The notes: a model not told the origin generated them from the sequence alone. 59,056 nucleotides of DNA from Priapulus caudatus (GCF_000485595.1 NW_014577720.1:101725-160780), one strand, 5' to 3'; shown: positions 1 through 10,968, counted from the first letter of the stretch. Numbers and translations are program-made.

Positions 1-4
1 GGTC

Positions 5-309
5 ACCATGACAAGGTCTTGCAGGCCGGCTTGAACGCGCTCTTGAGGATGCCGCCGTAACTGGGGCAGTCTCGCTCGCTCTTGGTGGCTTCGGCTCGAT
101 CCTTGTTCCATCTCGCCAGGCCCTCCAGCAGGTACATCTGATAGTGCACGTTACTAGCACTAGTACCTGTAAGGAAATAAACAGAGTCAGAAACAACATC
201 GACTTGTAAGCGAACAGACAGTGCAAACGTGTACAACTGCAAACACAAACACGCACTTGTGCTATGCATTTACCATTACAGACCGTAAAACGAGTCGCTG
301 CGTCAAGAA

Positions 310-344
<35 letters not shown>

Positions 345-1100
345 CACTACTAGTACATAATGATTACCTGGTATGAACCTGGCGATGTGGAGGTGGAAGG
401 ATTCGAGACTCGTCGAACCTCGAGCACGCCCCCCTGACGCGGGTCCCAGTCTGTGTGTACAGCGGGATATTCGCAGGTTCCTGCAGGCATGCCACGTGTC
501 GCTTCTGCAATTCCCAGAGCGCCGGAATGCGCTCCACATCGAGAAGCGGTGTGCCCATGTTGTCACGTCCCTGATTACCCGAGAACGCATCCAGCAACTC
601 CCCGATCAGCCGCGTAGACTCCGCGGCGCCGCGGGTCTTGCGCCGGCAGTGAAACGCAAGCTCCTTCTTGGAGAGTTGCCGGATGAGGTCGTCTTCCGAC
701 GGGTCCTCCCCGTGCCGAGCGAGCAGTTCGGACAGCTTGGCATCTTTCAACGCCTGCACGTCCTCCCCACTCCACTCGAAGATGCACACAGAGAGCCGGC
801 TCATGAAGACTCCGTAGAGCGGGTGTGCCTCCGTCGTGCAGCCGGCGGCCAAACGGCTCATGAAATGCCACACATCAAGGCGAACGATGAGGTCTGGCCA
901 GGCAGCGAACATCCCGCCAGTCAGGCTCCCATCGCAACAACCACAGTCCACGTAAAGGACTTCTGCAGGTGCAATACCTGCAGAGGAGTAGCGTTTGACA
1001 ATGCCACTCACCATGGGTGCGAGACCACATCCTTCCCCGGTGGTCAGAACGCTGTTCAAAACCTGGCCATACTCGTTGCCGATGTGTGTGACTCACGCCG
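5..1100 (-). pseudogene. DUF6729-like, transposase-associated protein, frameshifted
   Basis: I recognise an invertebrate/fish multicopy family, probably the one carrying DUF6729; its function is unknown and it is probably transposon-derived. The upstream exon contains LYVDCGCCDG, then RLDVWHFMSRL, TTEAHPLYGVFMSRLS and CIFEWSGEDV. It ends with GSTSLESFHLHIARFIPG at a GT donor (intron bases 366-367). The next exon starts at 166 after a pyrimidine-rich AG and reads GTSASNVHYQMYLLEGLARW, ending in a stop near position 5. The 201 bp intron holds a CA microsatellite. Between the WHFM block and GSTSLESF the frame changes at a six-C run (429-434), so the coding sequence is broken or contains a sequencing error. 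The true 5' end above ~1100 is not clear. The family name is moderately sure; the continuity of the two exons is well supported. Confidence 0.6.
310..342. repeat. (CA)n microsatellite
   Basis: About 16 CA units lie inside the 201 bp intron of the DUF6729-like gene. The same array, with the same apparent length, is present in copy 2 at 11442-11474. Confidence 0.95.
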
Positions 1101-1295
1101 CCGTTCCGGCCGCGCGACCGTCCAGTTTCCGCACCACCTAGAATACGTAGAAAATACGCAACAGTTACTCAGTGCTACTATGACGCAAATAACAATAATA
1201 TACACAAACAACCTGTGAACGACAAAGGAAATACTCGAAGATAAATTTTGCATTAATCACCTTCTTAGTAGATTGGTTCACTGATTTTGCATTAA

Positions 1296-2622
1296 TCACC
1301 TTCTTAGGGCCTGGTTCACTGGTTCTAGCCCAGTGGAAGTGGACCTCAGGATTACAGGCTTGGTATCAATCCATCGGAGACAAACTATGTTACTTTCTTT
1401 CTCAACGCGGCAGTCATAGGTTCCTCGCCCTCGTTTGGTCATAGCTTTTTCCCCCTCCAATGGACATTTTGACAGTCGATTCTTTCGCACGGTTCCGGTG
1501 TATTGGAAGCCATCCTCAAGCAGCTTCTCAATCGGTGCCATTGAAGTGAAAAGTTATCCGCGTATATCTTGTAGTTCTGTTGTTTTGGAAGACTGTCACA
1601 GAGTTTCACAACAACATCACCACAAACACCGATTGGACTCTTATCAGCTGCCGCATCCTGTTTACCTTGATAAACATCAAAGTCGTGCATTAGACCATTT
1701 ACGCTACACCGAGCCCAGATCTTGAAGCCCCACTTCGTTGGCTTGGCCTTCATATACTGCTTGATACGGCAAAACGAACCCTTGAAGGGGACCATCATTT
1801 CGTCGATTGACTGAAACTCACTAGGCACGATCTTGAGACATTGGGCACGAACCACATCGAGTACCGGGCAAATTTTCCACAGTTTGTCTTTTTTCGTTTC
1901 TTCATCGGCCGCTTCGGTATCGACAAAATGGAGAAGCCGTAGCAGGAGTTGGACCCTGTTCCGTGGAATGACATCGGCAATAGGTGCGTATTGGATGGTT
2001 GTCTCCCAGTAAACGCGTACACCTGGCATTTGTACCACCCCCATCCTTAGAACTAGACCCAACAGTTGCTCTATTTCCTTGATATTCGTGTTCACACTGA
2101 TGCCGCTTTTTTGAAGACTGTACTGATTGGTGTACTGCACGACAATTTCAATAATTTCCTCCGAAAATACTGGAGAGGGGTCAGCAGCGTTTGTGGCGGT
2201 TGGATCTATGCCCCATGAAAAGTCAGATCAGGAGGCTGGAACTGGACGTTGGCTTCATGCCACTTTGACTCGCGTGCCTTAGGTCCCTTGGATTTCCCAG
2301 CAATCTGGGTAAGTGGAATGTTATCAGAGTCGCTGAAATCACTGTCATCAGAATCAGCTGCGGCATCTGCATCAGCTGCGGCATCAGCATCATCATCGTA
2401 AGAGGCGTCGGCATCAGGATCTCTGTTGGGCTGGTACAGATCATCATCACTCTCACTCTCGCCACCAAAATCACTGACATCACCATAGAGCTGGGCGAGT
2501 ACATCCTGCACATTGAAGTATCGCCGTTTCCTGGCTGGGATCACAGGCATCCTGAAATACAAATAGAGGGAATTTAGAAGAAATTCTATTTCTACAGTCA
2601 CAACCAGATTTAGAAGAAACAA
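1296..2622 (-). pseudogene. piggyBac-type transposase (DDE_Tnp_1_7), two frameshifts
   Basis: This is the transposase of a cut-and-paste piggyBac-class element. From the N-terminus it has an acidic, Asp/Ala-rich leader (2206-2550, YFNVQDVLAQLYGD then D/A repeats). The catalytic body (1545-2140) contains FQSIDEMMVPFKG, IKQYMKAKPTKWGFKIW and IYADNF. The C-terminal part (1296-1541) contains LLEDGFQYTGTVRKNR. The SIDEMM...PFKG and KPxKWGFK strings are diagnostic of the family. The three blocks lie in different frames. Both junctions fall in the same octamer ACTTTTCA on the coding strand, and at each one extra T would restore the frame. The C-terminal cysteine-rich domain is missing and a short direct repeat (1249-1272 versus 1283-1307) sits just beyond the end. 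It is inactive as read. Confidence 0.85.
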
Positions 2623-3903
2623 AATTATTTTAATAGGGCCATCTGTACAGACCCCTGGCTATGTGCTTTAGCATCCTTTAGACATCTAGGGCAAGAAGCA
2701 AAAAGCATATCAGAGTTTGTGTCCTTATATTTATCAATACTAAATGGATTGGAGACACCTACATGAATTGAGTGTTCAGGCTTTATAGGTAACATCAATG
2801 CCCAGTGGGTGACCGGTGACCCACCGAGTTGGCGCCTGCTGTATACAACTGATGATTTCTTGATGTGACTCAACCAGAGTTTATTTACATTCTATGATCA
2901 TTAATTTAAATGTTTATCAACTTTATTTATGATAACTTACCTTCAGGGTTGAAGGAGGCAACTTTTATGTAGGCGTGGTCCAAGGTCAGCATCAATTCAT
3001 GGGGGCTGCCATTAGAGAGTGTGCTTCAGTAGAGCCATCTATAGTTAGTTATATAAACTAAATGGGTCACCAGTGACCCACTGGGCTTTGTTGGGAGTGA
3101 AGAAAGAGGCATGAGGTGTTGTGCATTTTAAGAGTGGTGGCTAATTAGGCGGGGTCATATATGATCCCTGGGGCTCTAGAGGGTCTTCTATACCCTACCA
3201 AAATCCCGAGGCAATTGTGAAGAACAGGTACCATGTCGAATTTTGCATAAATATAATTAGGAAAGGGGCGTTCTAAGTAGCCCAACCGCTTTGGAGCTAC
3301 TTTGAACAGGGTTACAAGTACATAAATTATATGGCGTATTTAATATATCCAGGTTATTTAACAGCCAGAGAATTATTTTAGTAGATTTCCATTGGTATGC
3401 CAGTTACTGTATTAAGATTTCTCTTTACAGAAATAGAAAATTGTTATATTTGGTATACTAAAATCCATTTCAAACTATATCGATGTTCAAAGTAACCCCG
3501 TGTGATAATTAAGTACATCTCAAGATAGAATCGTCATACCAGCAACAAAATTATAATAAATAAAAGACAAATGTAAACTTTGGATAAGGAAATTTATTAT
3601 AAACTCTTAATAAAATAACTCAAACTTGATAACTGGAATATCAATTGCTGTTATGTTGCCTTGCTGTTGCAGTTGTCTTTTATAGACAGTATTACTATAT
3701 TCGTATTACATATGTAAATTTCCATGATACCACATACATACATACATACATACATACATACATACACCTACATACATAAGTACCTAACAGCTGACATAGA
3801 GGTACCGTACAGTTCAACAACATTATTTATACATACACTGTATCCAAGATCATTGCAGTAATGCTCAGTAAATCCAAGCATCTAACGCTGGTATTTCAAA
3901 CAT
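2623..3903. other. Non-coding stretch with palindromes and a CATA microsatellite
   Basis: I see no convincing gene. Upstream of the piggyBac gene lie near-palindromic GGTCA/TGACC motifs: 2805-2824 (arms GTGGGT/ACCCAC around ACCGGT), 3063-3080 (TGGGTCAC, CA, GTGACCCA) and a weaker one at 3151-3168 (core TCATATATGA). They may be subterminal repeats of the element. A (CATA)n tract occupies 3732-3766. The rest is AT-rich. Confidence 0.6.
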
Positions 3904-3905
3904 AC

Positions 3906-5077
3906 CTCTCGAGTTGATTGGTTTTGGATTTTTCAATGGGCGAAGTATATCATGCCACTCATATAAGAGTTCATCGCGCTGACTTGGCCACTTCCAACCA
4001 GACTCTTACTACTGCTCCAGAATCTTCGAGAGAGACAACTTGCCCAGGAAATTCTGACCCCTCATAATCCACAACAACATACTGACCAATGCACACTTCT
4101 GTTTTTGTCACGTGTGTTCGTTCTGAAGACCCATCATCAGACGCCTCACCATCTACTTGTTTTGGCAATTCGTACTCTTCGGATATAGGCATATAAATAT
4201 ATATAATTCCTGATCATAGGCATTGGAAGTTGATGGTTTGTCATTTGGTTTGTTATTCAGTGTCTTTACGAAATCTTCGTAACTAATACTCTTACCGGCC
4301 GGAACGTCTACTTTCTTTCTTCTTTTCTGTTTTTTCTCCTCGCCATCGACTCCACGCATTCGCTTCAACATACCTATTACAACTTCTGAAACGTGACCTG
4401 ATGTTTTACGTGGACTTTCTACCGAGTCACTATCTGGTAGCATCTTCAACACTTCTGCAGCATTTAATGAAACAAGTCCACATGCTTTGAACCCTGCTTT
4501 CAAGTTTTCACTTGTTTCGTTGTTGTCTTTATAGACATCTGCATAGAGCTTAGTTAGGAGACCAGGTGCCATAGTGTCTAGAATTTTTATCTTGAAGTTG
4601 TTGGTTGCAATTTCACTCACAGGGAGCCATGCCACACTGGCCTGCTGATGTTCACTGGGCTTTGCTTTCCTTTGTTGTTTTCTTTTTGGACAGTGTTTGA
4701 TATGTTTCCACAATCGTTTTTTTTTATAAAGAAACCAAGACATTCATTACAAGGCACATACCATGATGTTTCTTCATTTCTAATGGGTCTCCTGTAAGGA
4801 ATAATGTTGCCCATGCCTTTCTTTATAACAGTGGTGTTGTGGGCATAGATCATGTGTCTCAGTTCATCCCATCATTTCTATCTTGCTGTTTCGATTTTTT
4901 TAGTAACACCAGAATTGCTGCTAATTCAACCTCATTGGAGCGTTTTTGTTTCAAATGCCTAGGTGTTTTTGGGAACATTTTTAAACAAAAGGGGCAACAA
5001 TGCCTCTTGTCCCATCGGCGTCCGTGTTTATTATTCCTGCACTGCACCTTAACTTGCACGTGACCATGACCATGCAT
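3906..5077 (-). pseudogene. Zinc-finger/pogo-like transposon protein, frameshifted
   Basis: Reading along the minus strand, a C2H2-like finger RRWDKRHCCPFCLKMFPK and RHLKQKRSNEVELAA is followed by an AHNTTVIKKGMGNIIPYRRP block. A second finger-like unit follows, YVPCNECLGFF then LWKHIKHCPKR. Next comes LLTKLYADVYKDNNETSENL with AGFKACGLVSLNAAEVLKML, which resembles the tail of pogo/Tigger-type DDE transposases. The C-terminal module reads GQYVVVDYEGSEFPGQVVSL, then WKWPSQRDELLYEWHDIL in another frame. The module ends at a GT donor after 3906. At least three frame changes (near 4735, 4190 and 3995) disable it. The order of motifs matches a multicopy transposon-derived family I recognise but cannot name confidently. 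A related C-terminal module occurs at 47.2 kb. Confidence 0.55.
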
Positions 5078-5392
5078 CGGGAACCATCGTCTCGTGTGTA
5101 GACAAAAAGCAGCGAGATGACAGGGTGGTGTCGCAAGCCCAATGCGTTTCTTTCAGCCTGGTAGCTTATCTCTGCTGCGTCGCTTTTCGTATCGGCGTGC
5201 AGTATCTTTGCTGCGACTTTCTTTCCAGCGTACATTGCTAGATGTACATATCCGAATCCTTCCTGTTCCAACTTTTGTCAACTCTACAGCAGCTGAACTT
5301 CCTTGTTCGCATTTGAGTGAAATGTCGTGTACATCATTTGGATAAATCCACGTAGTTGTAGTATTCAAAGTTGACGGCTGTAAGTCATTCAA
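5071..5392 (-). pseudogene. Protein-kinase N-lobe-like fragment
   Basis: A methionine at 5392 begins a frame containing WIYPNDVHDISLKCEQG. After a one-base shift near 5270 it becomes LEQEGFGYVHLAMYAGKKVA, AKILHADTKSD, ISYQAERNALGLRHHPVISL and GSRCMVMV. This has the layout of a kinase N-lobe: a Gly-loop-like EGFGYV, the VAAK lysine, an alpha-C glutamate in YQAERNAL, LRHHP before beta-4, and MVMV before the hinge. It reminds me of the Mos/Raf-like group, but this is resemblance only. No C-lobe (HRD, DFG) follows; the sequence runs directly into the zinc-finger protein in another frame. It may be a captured host exon fused upstream of a transposon gene. Confidence 0.45.
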
Positions 5393-5417
5393 TGCTCGTG
5401 GTAGACGATTGATTGGC

Positions 5418-5425
5418 TTATATAG
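5418..5425 (-). promoter_or_regulatory. Possible TATA box
   Basis: The minus strand reads TATATAAG here, about 26-33 bases upstream of the methionine codon at 5392. The spacing suits a promoter for a leader-less or very short-leader transcript of the kinase-like/zinc-finger unit. The call rests on motif and position only. Confidence 0.35.
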
Positions 5426-5429
5426 CAGC

Positions 5430-6224
5430 TATCGGGCTAGCTGCCGGGGTGACAAAGAAGCTAACGCCACTCAATTAACGCGTCTCGTTGCTGGCTCGGC
5501 TACGGAAATCTCCAGCCAATTCTCGGTCATGAAAAGCTAGTTAGCTGTGTAACATAATCGCATCAGACGCGATTTTAAAAATCCGAATGTGTGTAGCACT
5601 CGGGCTCAATGAGAACATTTCGTGATGTTTGCACACTGCAAGTATGCTCACAGTGGGTTTATATATAGGCTTTTTTGTTGCGAGCTTTATCTATTTTAAA
5701 CCCCAAAGATTGAAATGCAAAATTTTGGGTCTATGGAGTAGAGTATTGACATTGCTCCTGTGAACTGTGTCTTTAAAACTTTTGTACATGAGCTGACTAG
5801 GGCAACTGGGGGGGGGGTCAAAGGCTTTGACTGGGGCGGCATTTCTCCACCCCCCTCCCAACCGTCGTGCCGCCACTGGTCATAGCGCTCAGGTAATTAT
5901 ATCAGGGGTGTCATAATATATATCACAATATCATAAAGTGTATATAAATATCATGATTAAATGTGACCCAGTCTATGAAAACCCAGCTAAAGTCATTTTT
6001 TATGATTGCCTGTTTCATACATATATTCAATCTATATGAAGTAAAGAATATTCAGTGAAAAGGGCATACTTATAGCTTTAAAACTGACCGAGTAATGCAA
6101 TGTCAAACATTTGGGGGATTTTGGCGTCCGGACATCAAGATTTTGAGAATTATCTGATTTAAAAACACATATTTTTTCTAAAAACATATTTTTTTATGCC
6201 CCATTACTTTGGAACCATAATTTT
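5430..6224. other. Non-coding stretch
   Basis: I see no gene. It contains a G-run (5807-5816) beside a C-rich block and AT-rich sequence. Confidence 0.6.
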
Positions 6225-6297
6225 CCCATACATGTGTCATACACCACTGGAAAGCTTAGAATCTAAGCTTTCCAGTGGTATATGACACATATATGGG
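6225..6297. repeat. Foldback palindrome, ~35 bp arms
   Basis: The left arm (6225-6259) and right arm (6262-6297) are inverted repeats of each other with only about two mismatches and almost no loop, centred on GCTTAGAATCTAAGC. The arms include CCACTGGAAAGC and ATGTGTCATA. It would form a long hairpin or cruciform. It is probably the core of a foldback or miniature element. Copy 2 carries the same structure at 17357-17429. Confidence 0.85.
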
Positions 6298-6501
6298 AAT
6301 CTTCATATAGTTCGAATGATATTGATGGGGTTACCATGTTATGTAACAACAAGGACGCTCAAAACCCGACGTCGATTTTGCGGTTAGAGGATGAAAGTTT
6401 TTGAAGCAACAATGACTTATTTGTATTCAAATGGTTTCTAATGTGAATAAAATCAAAGTAAACCATAATTCAGAGCAACATTTCGCAAAGTAATTAGTGA
6501 T

Positions 6502-6668
6502 TACTGTGAAGCCCTTTATTTTTGAGGCTGTGTAAGGACCCAACAATGCTAATTATACCGGTACGTGAATCGCAATTTTCAACCCCAATCATGTTTCTAT
6601 GAAATTCCATGTGAAACACTAAAATGTTATGTGAAATCCAAGTGGCACAAATAAAGGGCTTTACAGTA
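6502..6668. mobile_element. MITE, 167 bp, with TACTGT terminal inverted repeats
   Basis: The left end reads TACTGTGAAGCCCTTTATT and the right end is its inverse complement with one mismatch (AATAAAGGGCTTTACAGTA). The interior is non-coding and AT-rich. TA at both tips is compatible with a TA target duplication, as in Tc1/mariner-related MITEs, although the superfamily is not certain. Copy 2 has it at 17634-17800. Confidence 0.75.
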
Positions 6669-7518
6669 GGCCTACATGTATCACATAATTTGTACATAAC
6701 TTGCATGGTGGCCATTACATAAGTTTGCGATAATGGTAGTTTTCCTTATTCACATGATCCCGATCCCGTAGATCTCAGTGAGCAGTGTCCATTGGCAAAA
6801 TTTACGTTTTAACTTAGAAGTTACCGGTATTGAACATTGTAATTATCAAACTGGTACATTCTACCATTCATTGACAAAGGAAGCAAGTTTATTTTAATCC
6901 ACTGCATACCATAGGCAGAAAAAGGAGGGTTCTCCGCAAGTATTTTTTTTCTGGGTGTGCCACCCTGACAAAAATAGTTTTGGAGAATACGCCAATTTTT
7001 ACAGGATATTCAAGTGTTTCGAATGAAGTATTTGTTGCAGCACAAGCATGGATTGAATGAATACATGCAACAATAAAATTGACTTGCTTCCTTGTCTTTG
7101 ATGGCAACATTAATGCAGCGGTCAAAGTGGGGTTAGGCTTCCTTACAACCCCCACACGATTTTCTATTTACACTCTTTTGGCCCGTCCCCGTGGATTTGT
7201 TTTGTCTGCCCACTCCACGTGCTGGAGTCGGTATCACTAGGCGAGATTTATTTATTTTGTTGGTTTACAGATTCGCCGACCCGAATTTTCAAGAAAAACG
7301 AAAAAATATATAAAAATTGAAAATCTGTATTTTTTTCTTCCCGCCGACCTTTTCTCTAAGAAATATGAATAAAAAATTTTAATGTAAAAAAGAAAAACAG
7401 TTTATAAACAAACCGTTTATAATAAAAGTAAAAATAATTACAAGTTGAGTTTTGTTTTTATTTAGTTTTCTTAAAATACTTTAATATCATGTATAACAGT
7501 ATCACTGTTTTTTTTATC
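6669..7518. other. Non-coding AT-rich stretch
   Basis: I recognise no coding region. A short open frame at 6889-7155 on the minus strand has no family resemblance. Poly-A/T runs dominate 7280-7480. Confidence 0.55.
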
Positions 7519-9776
7519 CTACCAAGTCAACAACAACAACAACAACAATTCTGTAAACCAAAAAAGAAAGAAAGGTGGCCCTACTGTAGCTTCGACATTG
7601 TCATTTTCATCTGTGGTGATGACGATGTCATTTTCATCTGTGGCAACATTGACATTATCAGGGCAAACTAAGTCACGATGCTCCTCGGTGACGAACTCAC
7701 GGATTTCCATGAACAGGTACGCCTTCCGCTGGTCACTAAGTCCATCTGGGATACGCACAGGTGCTTTGCCATGTGGCACATCTGTTGGGTTGCCCTTCAG
7801 AATGTGGTGTGTAAGGCGCTCCTCACTCGGTGGTGTCAACTCGGATTCCTTGCAAAGAACACTTCCATCGGGTCTAAACTCAATGTGATGAAGTGGTTTT
7901 ATTGCAGGAAGCTTCAGGAAGAATGGTGAGAGGTAGGTATCCCAACCACACACAGGGACAACAGCATTTCCTGCCTCATCTCCACAGAGTTGGGGGATTA
8001 GGACACCAGCAGGGGAAGCAGCACGAACAACACCTTTAATGTCTGACAAGCAGTCAACTTTGGTGTTCCTGTATTTGCGCTTGAATAAGCCAAACATGGA
8101 ATCGGGTGCAAATTTCGTGTGCCCGGCCAGCATGAATGAAAGAGTGACCTTCTCGTGTTTGCCAGTGATCACTCTCCACAGTAGGTACTGTACTATAGCA
8201 TTGTTTTTGTTTTGACCAGAACAGTATTCAGCATGGAGATGCATTTGGGCCTCTTTCAGTCCATAATTATTGAAGAAATAGTCAAGCAAACTAATGACAC
8301 AGTTTGCACCCTTGTTGATGACCGTTGCATCGTCCAACAGGAAGATAACCATCTGGGGGAGACCTTCTATCATCATCCCGAATATGCCACACTTTCTTGA
8401 AAAAGATGGGTCCTGGCTGCATCGGATCATGGGGGTAGTGGATCTGTTGAGCAAAGTCGAAGCTGTAATGGACCTGGAACAGGATTGAACACAATGTATC
8501 GAATTGTTATGATGCATTACAATACATTTTTGAAGATCTCATTAAAAATGCAGAAGTGAAATGGGTAAAACTGAAAGGAAAAATATGCATGTAGCCACAA
8601 AAAATTATTCATTCAGACATTCTCACTGGGATATAACAACTTTAGTCATGTAGGCCTACCCCACAGCCAAGCGTGTACATGTGAGAACTATTAATCATCC
8701 ATTTTTATTCCTTTTGAGTGGGTGACAGTGTAGTGGATTAGTATTAAATACTTCTGGAATTATAGAAAATTGAAAAACATACCTCAAAATGACACGAAGA
8801 ATTCGGTATGTCATTGCCAAGCTTCCTTAGTTCAGTGATGTCATTGTCATCTAACACACGTCTACAGTCGTGAATCTTAGCATTGTAGAAATAACGTTCA
8901 GTAGTTGCCTGAAGAAGGTGTTCTTAAACTTTTTTGAGTGCTTCCGATTTATGTGTTGAATCCTTCTTTGATGCCTTCATTATCAACGCGTTATTCTGCT
9001 GGCAGGTCCAGCACAGGTCGGAAATCGGTTTCCTGGGCAACACCATCGGGACATATTGCTGCCATATACGGTCAAATGTCCGTTCACTTATTATGCGACT
9101 TTCATCAGCCTTGCAAGAACTAGCGTAGAGTTTGTGAATGTCAGATCTGCAGACTGAAGAGGGCATCAACTTCAGGTCAACTTCAGGGATTCGTCCTGGG
9201 AGCAACACCGCATTCTCTTCAGCATAGTTAAAATGAGTCACAACTCGCGTTATGTCCTCTACAGACAAGGAATGCTGCGGCTGCTTGCCCTTATTTCCAT
9301 GCACTCTGGGAGCAACACCATTCTCCTGATAATATTACACAGTGCTGCAAAGCGGTCCTTGAATATCGCATGAATGTACATAAAAGTGTCTCAACAAATT
9401 TTCTGGCCTTTATAGAAATAGTCCATACGATTTCGTTTGCGAGTGTTCTGCGACTTTTTTCTTGTTTTAACGGTCTCTTGTCTCTTGTGGATATATGATA
9501 ACGAATTTGTGCCAGACATACCATGTCCAGGGTGGTATTGTCCATCACCAAGTGATGCATGCGTAGGGACAAAAGTTCCTCTTCTTCAAAATACGACAAA
9601 CACTTTTCTCCACCGAAAAACCTACAGCTGCAAGAAAATCCCTCTTTTAACTTCAAGCAGTAGTGGATTATCAATGGGGCAAATACCATCATAAAATCAG
9701 GAGTAGATAATAGAAGAGCAGTCTGACATGCTAGAAACACAAGAAATTCAACATTTTCATACTCGTATTTATCCAT
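7519..9776 (-). pseudogene. DUF7869-type transposon protein, copy 1
   Basis: This is a multicopy invertebrate family, probably a DDE-type transposase, usually annotated DUF7869. In order it has a Cys cluster CRFFGGEKCLSYFEEEELL with LDMVCLAQIRYH (9776-9440), then NYAEENAVLLPGRIPEVDLK and RKPISDLCWTCQQNN (9304-8930). The core has SFDFAQQIHYPHDP, RKCGIFGMM, LLDYFFNNYGL, HLHAEYCSGQNKNN and GHTKFAPDSMFGLFKR. A GT donor near 8782 and an AG acceptor near 8487 bound a ~295 bp intron. Disabling changes are a frame change near 9300-9440, a TAA at 8924-8926 just after SEALKKV, and a frame change near 8400 before RKCGIFG. Copy 2 has GAA where this copy has TAA, so the stop arose after duplication or marks a different allele. 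The final ~25 residues are low-complexity and probably not native. Confidence 0.75.
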
Positions 9777-10444
9777 GATTGATTAAGTGAAATCCAATAG
9801 AAATTACATCAGCACTAGCGCTGAACATCCAACTTGTCATCACACTTTACTGTGTATCGATACCTCTTCTTATTATGTAGTTATAATTTCGAACGTCAGA
9901 CGGGGTTTCACTCGTACATACCGCTAAGAGTCGATCATTTACAGCCGATGTAAAACAATAGCCAGCTTGCTCTCGTTGGCGGGGTTCGGCAGGGATTTGC
10001 AACACGCAACCAGCTCTGAACTGGATCTAACCCGCGGCACGGCTGGTATGGCTGGTACAGATACAAAAGCGCCGGGCTACGAGCTACAGTACTGAGCACA
10101 TACGTCGCATGGCATGCAGTTAATATGAAGTAACTAAAAAATAGTAAAATGTTATTGCAAAATTTTTTTTTTTTTCTTGTTTTTGTCATATGTTTGATCA
10201 ACATAGCTCTTGTTAGTTATATAGTTCATCGGCTGAAACAGATCATGTTTATCTAGGCAATTGTTGCTATGGAAACATATATACAGTCACACTCGCAATC
10301 AGCTGTATCGGTGTTAGACTAGTGTTAGGCGGTTAGTGTGGTAGGTAGTTAGGCGTTACAACAAGTGTTACATGCGTGGCAAACAAACCGTTATAATAAT
10401 TGACCACAAACTAAAGTATTATACACTAATTCGTTATTAACATC
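9777..10444. other. Non-coding, possible leader of the following element
   Basis: No gene is recognised. The part after ~10200 leads into the short transposase-like reading frame at 10445 and may hold its promoter region. Confidence 0.5.
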
Positions 10445-10809
10445 ATGGCCCTTCAAACACCTGGAAAGAATACGGCACAGCGCAGGCCATTGGAAACAAC
10501 ACTGAGACGATCGCCGAGGCTGGCTGAGAAAAGAAAATCAATAGCCAGAGACCACAGTTACACTGAGTATGCGAGTGGCAGTAAGCGAATTAAATTTTTG
10601 GCGAGCAACATTTCTTGGCACCCCATAGAGTTAATGGCAGTGCTATAGAAAGTCTGTTCTCTAGGCTAAAGTCATACACAGCTGGAAAACTAACATCAAT
10701 ATCTAGCTACCAGACATCTGGAAGCAGTATTATCATACAAGATGAGACAAAACACCCTAGTATTGAGGGATACCGAGACGTACCATTATTCTATCACTAT
10801 GATGGTTGA
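10445..10809 (+). pseudogene. Internally deleted transposase remnant (N- and C-terminal ends only)
   Basis: The start at 10445 opens a basic N-terminus (LETTLRRSPRLAEKRKSIAR). At about 10620 the frame changes to VNGSAIESLFSRLKSYTAGK, ending EGYRDVPLFYHYDG and a stop at 10809. The second part looks like the C-terminal tail of a DNA transposase family, in which a NGSA-ESLFSRLK motif sits near the end. About 120 residues remain where several hundred are expected, so this is a deletion derivative of the kind that becomes a non-autonomous element. I cannot name the family. Confidence 0.5.
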
Positions 10810-10968
10810 ATGAACAGGTTGACCGATATCATGCATACTAAATTGTAATTTCGGGTTAGATTATTAGATCATATTAGATATGCCATGCATAATGTTACAG
10901 TTGCTTTGTCGCCAAGCAGTAAAGTTCATCCCGCAGGGTCAGGCCTCCTTTCATGATCGGGTTACCCT
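10773..10968 (+). repeat. Block A, forward orientation
   Basis: This ~196 bp block runs from CCGAGACG to GGGTTACCCT. It covers the end of the transposase remnant and its 3' flank. It reappears reverse-complemented at 20133-20333 with a few substitutions and small indels, while the adjacent block B keeps its orientation. Confidence 0.9.

Noticed and set aside
373-1218. Plus-strand 281-codon open frame, also at 11505-12350
   Set aside because: It is antisense to the DUF6729-like exon in a GC-rich stretch. The composition is Arg/Ala-rich without motifs, while the minus strand has recognisable conserved blocks and splice sites.
7598-7929. Plus-strand frames opposite the DUF7869-type gene
   Set aside because: They are shadows of the minus-strand coding exon with no independent support.
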